A stretch of 64,000 nucleotides of DNA, from contig NZ_FVZB01000007.1 in assembly GCF_900166655.1 (NCBI RefSeq), positions 1,054,001-1,118,000 of the forward strand, in the 5' to 3' direction. The notes under the pieces are model-generated. The model was not told where the DNA came from, made no database searches, and was given only the letters and a program-made list of their open reading frames with translations. Source of the stretch: Halobacillus hunanensis. Its GTDB lineage: Bacteria > Bacillota > Bacilli > Bacillales > Halobacillaceae. The number at the start of each line of letters is the position of its first letter. Position 1 is the first letter of the stretch. Shown piece after piece: positions 17,306 through 26,994 of the stretch. A program made the translations under genes and the position numbers.

Positions 17306-18922
17306 CTAAGACCGAAAAAAGTAGTGAATGGTTTCCGTTACTATTTGGGGAAGTTGCTCAAAACTATAAGGAAGTTGTAATCGTTCTGTCCATTGATGTG
17401 CATCCTTGCCCAATGGACCAATGTTAATAATAGGCATCGTCAACGATTCCATGACGTTCGCTGGCAGGTTAAATCCCTTCCCTTGGATCGGCATCTGTCT
17501 CAGCAGTTCTTCTAAAGGAGATTGCCGGGAAGCCGGTCCGATGAAACTTAAGTCAGACAAGCCGGGAAAATACTCCTGCTCAGACACAACTACACCAAAC
17601 TCTTTTTCAGCAAATGAGATCGCCTGTTTAGCAGCCCTTTGAATAAACGGATCCTCACTGGAGGAGACTGCCGGATAAAAAGGCGGACTGTAAAACAGGA
17701 CAATCATGGGAGTAATGTCTTTACACAAAGAGGCTAATTGCTGGACAAGTAACGTAGAAAAGTCACGATCCCCTTTATCACGCTGTTTGATCAATAAATT
17801 TTGCCGCCGCTCCACCTCAGATTTTCCATGACGCTGAACAGCCTCGTTATACAATTGATCGTAAGTGAAAATATGAATCGACGGATCAAACGAGGACGTC
17901 TGTGACGTCTGCAAGTAATAAGAGGCCTGTCTAGCATAATGTGAAATAATATTTTTCTTAGCCCTTTCCGCAGCCTGAAGCAATTTATCATTCAGCTCGC
18001 TGATGGTTTGCTTCATATAAAGAACGTTATACATCGTCACAGCAGCTTGAGGGGTCTGAACAGAATATTCTTCTTTGAGATCCCGTTGCATTAAACTGAT
18101 AGGAGGCGGCGTCCTCTCCCCATTCACTTCCTCTATAAACATCTCGTTTAATTCTAATTCTTTTGCCAAATAACTAATCATCAGATTAGCATTCAGACCT
18201 CCGAATGGCTCTCCGGCATGAGTTTCTTTTCCATAACATAAAAAACCAGGAAGCACTTTCCCTATAGAGCCAGTGTAAAGGTAATACGATGGATCACCCG
18301 GATATTTACTAAACATAGGTTCACCGTTAATAGTTGCCTTATATTCCAAACCCTCTTCCTGTTTGATTTTTTCGAGTACAGGAAGAGCTGTCAGCATGCC
18401 TTTCGAATTCACTTCTTCATCCGGAACAGCTAAAAGCAGCAGATTTCCCTCAAATTCACCATTCATCGCCTTTTCAAGTAATGATAAATGAACGACAAGC
18501 CCCGCCTTCATATCCATTGTGCCTCGACCAAATAACCAATCACCAGTTTCTAAATCATAAGCAGCATCTTCAGGAAGCTCATCGAGATCTTTCCGAAATT
18601 CCTGAGTCAGTTCCTTCGGGTAAAAAGCCAGGTTTTCCCATGAACCATAATCCTGAACAGATACTACATCAGCATGAGAGAGAAGGACAATCGTTTCTTT
18701 GGCATCCCCACTTTTCACTAATGCTGTTAGAAGCTGACGTCCATCATCTAACGGATGAAGGGTAAGATGCGATGGGTTGTTTTTATAATAATCATGATCT
18801 TCTAAAATATAATATAAGTATTCAAAGATTGCGATTTCGGCTTTAGTCCCTGTAACACTCGGGTACTCCACTAGAGAACAAAGAAGATCGGTTAATTGCT
18901 GCTTCGTCTGCCATTTGTTCAT
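17306..18922 (-). CDS. yqjN: M20-family peptidase, RocB-like (YqjN group)
   Basis: 538 residues. The M20 catalytic signature is visible: LSHADVVSV (metal His/Asp near 82-90), then GRGTMDMKAGL near 131-141 (bridging Asp) and AVPDEEVNSKG near 164-174 (catalytic Glu pair). The long insert and C-terminal half follow the RocB pattern, a group linked with arginine degradation whose precise reaction is unresolved. It stands alone between yqjP and the divergent phosphodiesterase gene. Confidence 0.82.
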   Translation of the reverse strand: MNKWQTKQQLTDLLCSLVEYPSVTGTKAEIAIFEYLYYILEDHDYYKNNPSHLTLHPLDDGRQLLTALVKSGDAKETIVLLSHADVVSVQDYGSWENLAFYPKELTQEFRKDLDELPEDAAYDLETGDWLFGRGTMDMKAGLVVHLSLLEKAMNGEFEGNLLLLAVPDEEVNSKGMLTALPVLEKIKQEEGLEYKATINGEPMFSKYPGDPSYYLYTGSIGKVLPGFLCYGKETHAGEPFGGLNANLMISYLAKELELNEMFIEEVNGERTPPPISLMQRDLKEEYSVQTPQAAVTMYNVLYMKQTISELNDKLLQAAERAKKNIISHYARQASYYLQTSQTSSFDPSIHIFTYDQLYNEAVQRHGKSEVERRQNLLIKQRDKGDRDFSTLLVQQLASLCKDITPMIVLFYSPPFYPAVSSSEDPFIQRAAKQAISFAEKEFGVVVSEQEYFPGLSDLSFIGPASRQSPLEELLRQMPIQGKGFNLPANVMESLTMPIINIGPLGKDAHQWTERLQLPYSFEQLPQIVTETIHYFFRS

Positions 18923-19004
18923 ATGCTCATACTCCTTTTTTTATTGACTTTTCTTAAAGAATAAACCACAATCAAAACGTAACTACTAGAAGAGGTGACT
19001 GTCT

Positions 19005-19748
19005 ATGACCAGAACCATGATTTATGCTCATAGAGGCGCAAGTAAGCTAGCTCCAGAAAATACAATGCCTGCCTATGAAATAGCTAGTGAATCTGGAGCC
19101 GATGGACTTGAGATTGATGTTCAGCTGACAAAAGATAACATTCCAGTATTGATTCATGATGAAAATGTACGCCGTACTACCAATGGTACAGGCTTCGTGC
19201 AGGATTATACATACGATGAAATAAAGAGATTAGATGCCGGAAGCTGGTTCTCTTCTAAATTTTCTGATTGTTCCATTGTAACACTTGATTACTTTTTGCG
19301 CTGGTTTAAGAACCAGTCTATGAAGTTGAATGTTGAGTTAAAAACGAACGTAATTGAATATAAGGACATTGAACAAATGGTCTATGATCGTTTAAGCTTT
19401 CATCGGATGCTGGAACACACTGTGATTTCAAGCTTCAATTTATCAAGTGTAGAAAAAGTCACAGCAATTGATCCAAATGTACAAACAGCTTTTCTAACCT
19501 CAACTAAAAGACGGCACCTCCCAAAATTTGCCCACACCCACGGAGCTTCCTCCCTGCATGTAAAATACCGTATGCTTGATAAGAATCTTGTGAAACAATG
19601 TCATCATCATCGTATGCCCTTACGAGTATACACAGTAAATCGTCCAAGCTGGATGACAAAATGCTTCAAACTCGGTTGTGAAGGTATTTTTACTGATGTC
19701 CCGCACGAAGCTGTGGAATATCGAAAGTTATTTGAGTCGAAAAAGTAG
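19005..19748 (+). CDS. Glycerophosphodiester phosphodiesterase (YqiK-like, cytosolic)
   Basis: 247 residues, TIM-barrel phosphodiesterase. The catalytic HRGA (His8), PENT, GLEIDVQLTKD and LIHDE motifs are all present in the first 60 residues, with NVELKTN near 104. It hydrolyses glycerophosphodiesters to glycerol-3-phosphate and an alcohol. No signal peptide is seen, so it acts inside the cell. AAGAGGTG precedes the ATG and a strong terminator follows. Confidence 0.9.
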   Translation: MTRTMIYAHRGASKLAPENTMPAYEIASESGADGLEIDVQLTKDNIPVLIHDENVRRTTNGTGFVQDYTYDEIKRLDAGSWFSSKFSDCSIVTLDYFLRWFKNQSMKLNVELKTNVIEYKDIEQMVYDRLSFHRMLEHTVISSFNLSSVEKVTAIDPNVQTAFLTSTKRRHLPKFAHTHGASSLHVKYRMLDKNLVKQCHHHRMPLRVYTVNRPSWMTKCFKLGCEGIFTDVPHEAVEYRKLFESKK

Positions 19749-19790
19749 TTTTATCCTGTCAAACTCGGAACGAATAGAATATAAACCTGC

Positions 19791-19836
19791 ACAACACCGA
19801 TAAATGGAAGGGCCTGTTTATCGGTGTTGTTATTTA
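19791..19836 (+). terminator. Terminator after the glycerophosphodiesterase gene
   Basis: ACAACACCGATAAA and TTTATCGGTGTTGT form a perfect 14-pair stem with a 12-base loop, followed by a T-rich tract. Confidence 0.85.
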
Positions 19837-20083
19837 TTTCAATTCTAAATTCGATTAAGGTTCCTCCAATCCTTAATTCAAATTATTAGCGCACCCGCAC
19901 TTCTTTTGGTATTTTGTTAATATGGTTTGTTAAAAGTTTCCGATTTCACTTCTGGCGCTGACCAGTTGGAGAGTGAAACAAAAAACGAGAGATTCCGGTT
20001 CACTTGTCCTTTTCCTACATAAAAAATTCACGTGTATCCATTAAAATCAGATGGTATGATGAGAAGGAAAGGAGGTCTTTTAT
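19837..20083. other. Gene-free stretch between terminator and rnz
   Basis: Nothing coding is seen. It holds a small inverted repeat (ATTAAGG at 19854-19860 and CCTTAAT at 19871-19877) and, just before rnz, an extended -10-like TGGTATGAT near 20051-20059 without a good -35. The rnz ribosome site is AAGGAGG. Confidence 0.4.
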
Positions 20084-21010
20084 ATGGAGTTGTTTTTTCT
20101 TGGAACAGGTTCAGGCGTTCCTTCAAAAAAGCGAAATGTGTCGTCATTAGTGTTAAGAATGCTAGAAGAGCGTGGAACGATATGGGTCTTTGATTGCGGG
20201 GAAGCAACCCAACATCAAATTTTACATACAACAATTCGTCCACGTCGAATTGAAACGATATTTATCACACATTTACATGGCGATCACTTATATGGACTTC
20301 CGGGGTTGTTAAGCAGCCGTTCATTTCAAGGTGGAGAAACACCCGTTACCGTTTACGGTCCTAAAGGGCTGAAGGAATATATAGATATCAGTTTAAAGGT
20401 CAGCGGTACCCGCTTACGTTACTCTTTGCAGGTAGTCGAAGTTTCCGAAGGGATCCTTTTTGAAGATGAAAAATTTATCGTCCATGCAATAAAGCTTAAC
20501 CATGGATTAGAAAGCTATGGCTATCTTATTAAAGAGAAAGATAAGCCCGGCGAACTGCTGCCTGATAAGCTTAAAAAACTTGGTATCCAGCCAGGTCCGG
20601 TATACCAGCAGATTAAGGAAAATAAGGTTACAACTTTAGAAAATGGACAAATCATTAAACGTGAAGACGTAATTGGTCCTCCTAAACGAGGAAGGAAAAT
20701 TGCGATCTTAGGTGATACCAGATACGTACCTGAGTTAAGTAAACAATTGCACGGTGTTGATACACTTGTCCATGAGGCCACCTTTGCAAGCGAAGAAGAA
20801 ACAATGGCCTATGATTATTTTCATTCCACTGTCAGTCAAGCCGCAACACTGGCCAAGAAAGCTGGTGTTGGAGAACTGATCTTAAATCATATATCCTCTA
20901 GATACCACGGGACAGCTATCAAACAACTCGAGCAGGAGGCAAGGGCCATTTTTCCAAGGACAACCATTGCCTCTGACCTGTATCAGCACTCAATTGAGCG
21001 GACTGATTAA
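20084..21010 (+). CDS. rnz: Ribonuclease Z (tRNase Z, short form)
   Basis: 308 residues, metallo-beta-lactamase fold. The metal motif THLHGDH has His63, His65, Asp67 and His68. The start [21 protein letters not shown] is typical of the family, as are GPPKRGRK (flexible-arm side) and ILNHISSRY. It cuts tRNA precursors lacking an encoded CCA at the 3' side of the discriminator base. It is a single gene with its own ribosome site. Confidence 0.95.
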   Translation: MELFFLGTGSGVPSKKRNVSSLVLRMLEERGTIWVFDCGEATQHQILHTTIRPRRIETIFITHLHGDHLYGLPGLLSSRSFQGGETPVTVYGPKGLKEYIDISLKVSGTRLRYSLQVVEVSEGILFEDEKFIVHAIKLNHGLESYGYLIKEKDKPGELLPDKLKKLGIQPGPVYQQIKENKVTTLENGQIIKREDVIGPPKRGRKIAILGDTRYVPELSKQLHGVDTLVHEATFASEEETMAYDYFHSTVSQAATLAKKAGVGELILNHISSRYHGTAIKQLEQEARAIFPRTTIASDLYQHSIERTD

Positions 21011-21364
21011 GAGACCCTCAATAGATAAACTCAGGGTGGCAGCCTGAGTTATGGCAGAGTAACCAGGGAAGATATGAACGAGCTGGCATACAGGCGAGCT
21101 GGGAACGAGTTCTTTGCGGGTAACGAGATATTAGACCCTACTCTTCCTTTGATGCCATTTGATACAATACAAGCAGTAAGCAACGTATCCAGACCACTGA
21201 ATTGAAATCGATTATCTAGTCCTTCAATATTGATAATTAATCAAGAGATTGTTAGAGTAACTAATTAAAATGCGACGAACCTGAGAGTGGAATTTCTTAG
21301 GGGTCGTGTTTTTTGTTTGAATGCAGATCATAATGGTCTTCGATTTCGGGAGGAGGTAAGCTTC
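21011..21364. other. 354-base gene-free region between rnz and the YczE-like gene
   Basis: I find no credible coding frame. A stem AACTCAGG/CCTGAGTT (about 21030-21052) lies 20-40 bases after rnz but lacks a T-run. The next 80 bases repeat short words: AACGAG three times and GAGCTGG twice. The rest is AT-rich. It could be a structured leader, a decayed gene or plain spacer. Confidence 0.4.
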
Positions 21365-22018
21365 ATGCAAGACACTATACGCAGGATGATATTTTACTTT
21401 TCAGGAATTATCATATTAACATTCGGTATCGCGTTAACGATCCAATCGAAGTTGGGCACTTCTCCTTTTGATGCCCTTCTCGTTGGATTGTTTCGAACGT
21501 TCGGACTGACCGTGGGCAGCTGGGAAATCGTTGTTGGTCTCACCATGATCTTGTGCAATGCGCTGGCAGAAAAGCGCCGTCCGGAATATTTGGCTTTGCT
21601 CACATCTTTAATTACAGGTGTATCGATAGATGGATGGCTGTTTGCCATAGATGAATGGGCGGTACCCGAAACACTGTTAACTCAGTCTATTTGCTTAGGT
21701 ATTGGTATCGTTTTCAGCGCACTAGGAATAGCGGTCAATTTACAAGCTGATTTCGCACCTAACCCATTTGATCGTTCTATGCTAGTAGTCAGAAATTTAA
21801 CTGGCTGGAATGTTTCTGTATCGCGGGCAGTTATCAGTATAGTTCTCGTCTTGCTTGCCGCCATGTTTAACGGAGCTATCGGAGTAGGTACAATCATCAT
21901 TACCTTTATAAGTGGTGTGCTTATCCATCTGTTTACTCCTTATGTTGCGCGGGCAAATCAATTTTTTGCAAATCGTCATGGATATACGAAGAGGCTGGGA
22001 CATAACAAAATATTTTAA
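21365..22018 (+). CDS. YczE/YitT-like integral membrane protein
   Basis: About 217 residues from ATG 21365, chosen for GGAGGAGG eight bases upstream; a longer frame from 21287 has no such site. Five or six membrane helices are visible, starting MIFYFSGIIILTFGIALTIQSKLG. The repeated TSPFDALLVGL / APNPFDRSMLVV blocks mark an internal duplication seen in YczE and related proteins. Its function is unknown (B. subtilis YczE affects surfactin and lipopeptide production). The last nine residues (KRLGHNKIF) are encoded by the left arm of an inverted-repeat element, so the C-terminus was probably altered by that element. Confidence 0.75.
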   Translation: MQDTIRRMIFYFSGIIILTFGIALTIQSKLGTSPFDALLVGLFRTFGLTVGSWEIVVGLTMILCNALAEKRRPEYLALLTSLITGVSIDGWLFAIDEWAVPETLLTQSICLGIGIVFSALGIAVNLQADFAPNPFDRSMLVVRNLTGWNVSVSRAVISIVLVLLAAMFNGAIGVGTIIITFISGVLIHLFTPYVARANQFFANRHGYTKRLGHNKIF

Positions 22019-22143
22019 GTGAAAAGACGAACGACATGCAGTTGGAGCGAAGTATATTTTCGTAGCGGTTTAAATGCACCAATCATAATTTCTACTTAGT
22101 TCGGATTTTCATCTGATAAAAACACTTTTGTCCCAGCCTCTTC
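21988..22143. repeat. 156-bp element bounded by 15-bp perfect inverted repeats
   Basis: GAAGAGGCTGGGACA (21988-22002) is repeated inverted as TGTCCCAGCCTCTTC (22129-22143). The interior is AT-rich and non-coding. The element fills the space between two convergent genes, supplying the last codons of the YczE-like gene and ending two bases before the ABC permease stop. GAGGCTGGGACA is a motif I recall from dispersed intergenic repeats in Staphylococcus and other Bacillales. It may serve as a two-way terminator or be a non-autonomous mobile repeat. Confidence 0.7.
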
Positions 22144-22144
22144 T

Positions 22145-24394
22145 TTAGTCTTGCTGTTTTTTCAGAGCTTCCTGAAGTGACACATTTTTTAATTTTCGTT
22201 TAGAAAAATAGAGCGACAGCCAATAGGTACCCATCATGATAACAAACCCGAGAATAGTCATGCCCCAGTTCAAATCAACTGGCATTAAAAAGCCTGTTTG
22301 TTCAACAAGAGAGTCCATCATCCCTCTAATCGCCATTATCCCAATAGGAATAGCAACGAAATAGAAAATGACCACAAGTGGTGTGTACACATTTAAAACG
22401 AGTTTCGCTATCTCATCGTCGAAATAGCCGAGCACTTTAAATAATGAAATCGAAGGAGTGTTCTCCTCTACGATAAGATTCGTCAATAAAGTTAAGACAA
22501 TAACACCGATTAGAACAGCGAAAAACGCCATTATAAAAATGGAGTAACGTGTAGGTTTGGACATCGTTTCAAAACTATCAGTCACCTTTTGTTTGTTCTC
22601 AATTTTATAAATGTGGCGAGTATTAACAGGCTTTTCATTTTGCCAGACAGCAGAGTAGGAGTCTTCAGGATATCCTAAAAATTCGGCCATTGCGGCTCTT
22701 GATAAGTAGACATTAGTGCCAATATAAATATCGGTTATCCCTGCAATGCTCACTTGAAGTTCCTGGTCATTTAATGGATTCGTTAATGTAATGCTGTCAC
22801 CTGTCGAGACATCTAGAACAGATGCTGCAGGCTCACTAATGATAACTCCTTCTGAGAGCTGTTTGTTCAACTTCTCCTCACCATTGAATAATTGAACATG
22901 TGTGGTTTGTTCTTCCATTCCAAATCCAGTCAGATTAACCTCTTCTCCCTCCACAGAAAGTTCGGACACTAGAAATGGACTTTGATTGCCACTTACCTCT
23001 CCTGTACGAATGGATTGATAATAGACTGCATAGTCATAGGTCAATATCTTTTTATATGTTGTATCAACCAAATCATCCATGGCCTGGGCCATAGTAAAAC
23101 CAAATAAAAGCAAAATCGTTGAAAACATTACTCCAAGAAACATGTAAAACACTCTTGCTTTCCTTCTAAACAGAAGTCTTAGACGAAATTTATTCACAAA
23201 CCTCAGACGCTTAAAAAATGGAAGCTGTTCAAACAAGGATTTTTTACCACTGGCAACTCCCTTTGAATCTAATAATGAAAGAGGCGAAACTTGCAAACTT
23301 CTGTTAACCACTGCAAAAGTAACTAGTAATAATAACAGAACAGGGATGACAAACCCGATAACTAGAACCATTGAATTCCAGTCAAATAAGGTGATCGCCG
23401 GTAAATTAAAATACGTTCCATAAAGGTCAGTAATAGGGATAGAAAGTACTCCGCCTGCCAACAGGCCAAGAGTTGAGCCTGTAAAACTGACGAACAATGC
23501 GTAACCTATATAATGAAGACTGAGTACTTTTCTTCTATACCCTAAGGCCATCAAAGTCCCAATTTCTTTGCGTTGCATATCCATAAGACGTTTCATTAAT
23601 ATAAGAATCATAATAATTGACAATCCAAGAATAAATAAAGGAAGTGCGGTAACTGTCGCACGCGCTGCCTCAATTTCAGACTCTACAAATTGAATGCGAG
23701 CATTTTCACCGCTGGGAACAAATTGCAAAAGCGATACATCATTAGTTATGGCAGAACGAAAGTTTTCTGGAACCTTACCATCCTCAGTTAGTCCTAAAAC
23801 CTCTGTTCGCAATGCTTCAGAAAAGTGCTGTAAGGCATTCTCAGCCGTGACCCCAACACCAAATTGCTTACGATTACTTAGGATATCTGTTTGTTGTTTT
23901 ATCATATAAATGTAATCAGGTAAAAAAACGTATCCAGTAACTGTCGCTTCTTTAGAGCCTATTTTAATTTGATCGCCGATTTCAATTCCATGTGTGGAAG
24001 CATATCCATCTGCGATCGCAATTTCTCCAGGTTGATCAGGACGTTCCCCTTTAGAATAATAAGGAATGTTAATCTGATCTGTCGATTCAAATAGTCTCAA
24101 CGTCGATTCTGCTACTTTAAAATCATGGTACTGTCTTGTTTCCAAGGCAACGTCAAATTCTTCTTCCCATTTATCGATCAGATCATATGATAATGACTCA
24201 CCAGGAACAAAATGAAAGCTCTCCTGGTTATGTTCAGAAGAAAACTGCTTATTTCTATTTTCTAATGTCGAAATCGCCATCGACAACGAAACATAAAGCA
24301 TAACAGATAAAAACAATAACAGGATCGCACCACTATACTGCCATTTCCGCTGCTTAAGATTGCGTGGAATCGATTTTCGTAAAATCATGCCCAT
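22145..24394 (-). CDS. FtsX-family ABC transporter permease
   Basis: 749 residues; ATG codons at 24394 and 24388 are both possible, the second being better spaced from AAGGTG. The first membrane helix lies near 19-38, a large outside loop follows to about 245, then a helix bundle (about 250-370). A second copy of the module starts near 410 with another loop and bundle (about 610-735), the two-FtsX-domain layout of lipid or peptide exporters. It overlaps its ATPase gene by a few bases. Substrate unknown; no two-component system is adjacent, which argues against a typical BceAB-type peptide detoxifier. Confidence 0.85.
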   Translation of the reverse strand: MGMILRKSIPRNLKQRKWQYSGAILLLFLSVMLYVSLSMAISTLENRNKQFSSEHNQESFHFVPGESLSYDLIDKWEEEFDVALETRQYHDFKVAESTLRLFESTDQINIPYYSKGERPDQPGEIAIADGYASTHGIEIGDQIKIGSKEATVTGYVFLPDYIYMIKQQTDILSNRKQFGVGVTAENALQHFSEALRTEVLGLTEDGKVPENFRSAITNDVSLLQFVPSGENARIQFVESEIEAARATVTALPLFILGLSIIMILILMKRLMDMQRKEIGTLMALGYRRKVLSLHYIGYALFVSFTGSTLGLLAGGVLSIPITDLYGTYFNLPAITLFDWNSMVLVIGFVIPVLLLLLVTFAVVNRSLQVSPLSLLDSKGVASGKKSLFEQLPFFKRLRFVNKFRLRLLFRRKARVFYMFLGVMFSTILLLFGFTMAQAMDDLVDTTYKKILTYDYAVYYQSIRTGEVSGNQSPFLVSELSVEGEEVNLTGFGMEEQTTHVQLFNGEEKLNKQLSEGVIISEPAASVLDVSTGDSITLTNPLNDQELQVSIAGITDIYIGTNVYLSRAAMAEFLGYPEDSYSAVWQNEKPVNTRHIYKIENKQKVTDSFETMSKPTRYSIFIMAFFAVLIGVIVLTLLTNLIVEENTPSISLFKVLGYFDDEIAKLVLNVYTPLVVIFYFVAIPIGIMAIRGMMDSLVEQTGFLMPVDLNWGMTILGFVIMMGTYWLSLYFSKRKLKNVSLQEALKKQQD

Positions 24395-25086
24395 GTCACC
24401 TTCTCCGGATCAATCGGGCTGTCATTTTCTACCTTCTCTACGATTTCACCGCTCTTCATTTTGATTGTAATATCAGCCATGTCCCCTATCCCTTGGTTAT
24501 GAGTAATAATTAATACAGACGTCCCGAACTGTTCATTGGCTCTTTTAAGTAATTTTAGAATCATCTTACCTGTCTCTTCATCCAATGCTCCTGTTGGTTC
24601 ATCACATAACAAGAAGTCAGGGTTTTTAATTAACGCTCGGGCAATGGCTACTCGCTGTTGTTCCCCTCCGCTGAGCTGATAAGGAAACTTATCTTTTTTA
24701 TCCCACATTCCCACCTCTTCCAGCATTTCTTTAAGCCCAAGCGGATGCTCACTTAACTCTCTCCCCACTTCTACATTTTCTTCAACGGTCAATGTTGGGA
24801 TTAAATTATATTGTTGAAAAATAAACCCTGCATACTTTCTGCGAAATTCAGTTAACTGTTTATTCGTTAAAGTTTCAAGCTGCCGTCCATCTATTTCAAC
24901 TTCACCAGATTGATGCCGATCAATTCCCCCTATTACGTTCAGTAAAGTCGATTTCCCAGAACCAGAAGGCCCCATTATTGTAACAACCTTATGGTCAGGA
25001 ATTGTAAAATTAGCGTCCCGGAGAGCTGATATGGTTACTTCTCCACTCTTATACGTTTTATCCACTCCTTGTACTCGGATCCCCAT
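24385..25086 (-). CDS. ABC transporter ATP-binding protein (LolD/MacB-like)
   Basis: 233 residues from ATG 25086; the GTG at 25095 overlaps the ribosome site AAAGGAG and is rejected. Walker A GPSGSGKST (near 39-47), Q-loop FIFQQYNL, signature LSGGEQQRVAIARAL, Walker B FLLCDEPTGALDE and the H-loop ITHNQ are all intact. It energises the FtsX permease encoded next. A near-palindrome 23 bases upstream of the start may be its operator. Confidence 0.9.
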   Translation of the reverse strand: MGIRVQGVDKTYKSGEVTISALRDANFTIPDHKVVTIMGPSGSGKSTLLNVIGGIDRHQSGEVEIDGRQLETLTNKQLTEFRRKYAGFIFQQYNLIPTLTVEENVEVGRELSEHPLGLKEMLEEVGMWDKKDKFPYQLSGGEQQRVAIARALIKNPDFLLCDEPTGALDEETGKMILKLLKRANEQFGTSVLIITHNQGIGDMADITIKMKSGEIVEKVENDSPIDPEKVTWA

Positions 25087-25108
25087 TCCACTCACTCCTT
25101 TAAATTAT

Positions 25109-25132
25109 GAAACATTTATTATTAAATATTTC
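25109..25132. promoter_or_regulatory. AT-rich near-palindrome before the ABC operon (candidate operator)
   Basis: A 24-bp stretch running GAAACATTTA ... TAAATATTTC matches its own reverse complement at 20 of 24 positions. A second site with GAAATA/TATTTC arms lies about 55 bases further upstream (about 25186-25209). Two related dyads before an exporter operon suggest repressor binding. No regulator gene is adjacent. Confidence 0.4.
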
Positions 25133-25350
25133 ATTTCTATGTTTATCTTACATGACAAATGCGTCCACTACAAATATTTTTTGAAATAATTCATGTATTA
25201 TATTTCATTTCTGATCTATTGAATCTTACTAAGCTCGTATAACAAATATAATCTTTTCCTTCCAACTAGAATATTTTAAAAAATTCATAAGAAGTAAAGC
25301 TTTTACACAAAATAACGAGGAACGAATAATAACGGTAAAGGGTGTATATC

Positions 25351-26982
25351 ATGAAAGTTGCAGAATTACTTGTAAAGTGTCTCGAAAATGAAGGTGTAGA
25401 ATATATTTTCGGGGTCCCTGGAGAAGAAAATATCGATCTTATGGACGCCCTTCTTGGATCAAAGATCGAGTTTATTGTTACTCGCCATGAAACAAGTGCT
25501 GCCTTTATGGCAGGGACATACGGAAAGTTAACAGGAAAACCGGGCGTCTGTCTCGCCACGCTTGGTCCTGGTGCGACGAACTTATTAACCGGTGTGGCCA
25601 ATGCAAATATGGATCATTGTCCATTGATTGCGATAACCGGGCAAGCTGGCATGAATCGTCAGCATAAGATTTCCCATCAATATTACGACCTTGTCGATAT
25701 TTATGAGCCTGTCACGAAGTGGAATGCACAAATTAAGACGGCAGAAATTGTCCCTGAAGTTGTGAGAAAAGCCTACCAAGTGGCGGGCCAAGAAAAGCCT
25801 GGTGCCACACATATTGATCTGCCTGAGGATATTGCAGGAATGGAAGTAGATGCAGAACCACTTCTCATTACAGGTCATGCAATTCCTCAATCAGACGAAA
25901 AAGTGATCCAGGTAGCAGCTGCTCTCATTAACGAAGCCAAATATCCACTTATTCTTGCTGGTGACGGTATTACACGAGCCCAAGCTACGGATCTGTTCCG
26001 CAAATTTGTGAAAGAAACTCAAATTCCTGTCGTACACTCCTTCATGGGAAAAGGCTCTCTTTCATGGAAAGAAAATTTAAGCTTGATGACCGCAGGGATA
26101 AGCGGCAAGGACTATATTACATGTGGGTTTGATCGCTCAGATTTAATTATTTGTATCGGATTTGACATGGCTGAGACGCCGCCAAGAAATTGGAATCCCG
26201 ATGGAGCTACAAAGATCTTACACATTGATACAGAAGAAGCTGAAATTGATTCCTGTTACCCAGTAGCCTTAAATGTCGTTGGAAATATTAAGGAAAACAT
26301 TGAAGAACTATCAAAAGTTGTGTCCCACAAAGAAAGGGATCTTGATTGGGTTTCCACCATAAGAACTCAAATCTTAGATGAGTTTGAACATTATAAGCAG
26401 GATGATGGTTTTCCCATCAAACCACAAAAAATTATTGCTGACCTCCGTGATGTGTTAGGTGATCAAGACATAGCAATTTCGGATGTAGGAGCACATAAGA
26501 TGTGGATGGCACGAATGTATCACACAGCTGAACCAAACACTTGTCTCATATCGAATGGCCTAGCCTCCATGGGAGTAGCCGTTCCAGGGGCAATTGGTGC
26601 AAAGATGGCTCTGCCTGATAGAAATGTTGTCGCAGTCTGTGGAGACGGTGCCTTTCAAATGACCGGGGCAGAATTAGAGACAGCCGTCCGGCTTAAACTC
26701 CCTATCGTCATTTTGTTGTGGAGAGATGACGGCTATGGACTGATTGAATGGCATCAAATGAAGAAGTTCGAGCGCGCATCCCATATTAGCTTCGGCAATC
26801 CTGATTTTGTCCAGCTTGCAAAATCGTACGGATTTGAAGCAATGAAGATTGAGAAAACTAAGGAATTGAAACTAACACTGGAACAAGCCATAGCAATGAA
26901 CAAGCCTGTATTGATTGATTGTCCGGTTGATTATGGTGAAAACATGAAACTGACTAAGAAACTGAAAAACATTAAATGCTAA
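25351..26982 (+). CDS. Acetolactate synthase-like thiamine diphosphate enzyme
   Basis: 543 residues from ATG 25351. The activating Glu47 (RHETSAAFMAGTYG) and the C-terminal cofactor motif GDGAFQM ... LKLPIVILLWRDDGYG are present; the latter resembles catabolic AlsS more than FAD-dependent IlvB. No small regulatory subunit is adjacent. It would join two pyruvates to acetolactate, or act on another 2-oxoacid or aldehyde. It is paired with an aldehyde dehydrogenase 12 bases downstream rather than with acetolactate decarboxylase, so a catabolic module is as likely as acetoin formation. Function is uncertain beyond the family. Confidence 0.7.
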   Translation: MKVAELLVKCLENEGVEYIFGVPGEENIDLMDALLGSKIEFIVTRHETSAAFMAGTYGKLTGKPGVCLATLGPGATNLLTGVANANMDHCPLIAITGQAGMNRQHKISHQYYDLVDIYEPVTKWNAQIKTAEIVPEVVRKAYQVAGQEKPGATHIDLPEDIAGMEVDAEPLLITGHAIPQSDEKVIQVAAALINEAKYPLILAGDGITRAQATDLFRKFVKETQIPVVHSFMGKGSLSWKENLSLMTAGISGKDYITCGFDRSDLIICIGFDMAETPPRNWNPDGATKILHIDTEEAEIDSCYPVALNVVGNIKENIEELSKVVSHKERDLDWVSTIRTQILDEFEHYKQDDGFPIKPQKIIADLRDVLGDQDIAISDVGAHKMWMARMYHTAEPNTCLISNGLASMGVAVPGAIGAKMALPDRNVVAVCGDGAFQMTGAELETAVRLKLPIVILLWRDDGYGLIEWHQMKKFERASHISFGNPDFVQLAKSYGFEAMKIEKTKELKLTLEQAIAMNKPVLIDCPVDYGENMKLTKKLKNIKC

Positions 26983-26994
26983 AGAGGTGATCAT

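Noticed and set aside
21030-21060. T-box or other known riboswitch
   Set aside because: AGGGTGG-like letters occur, but the remaining T-box consensus and a downstream aminoacyl or amino acid gene are absent.
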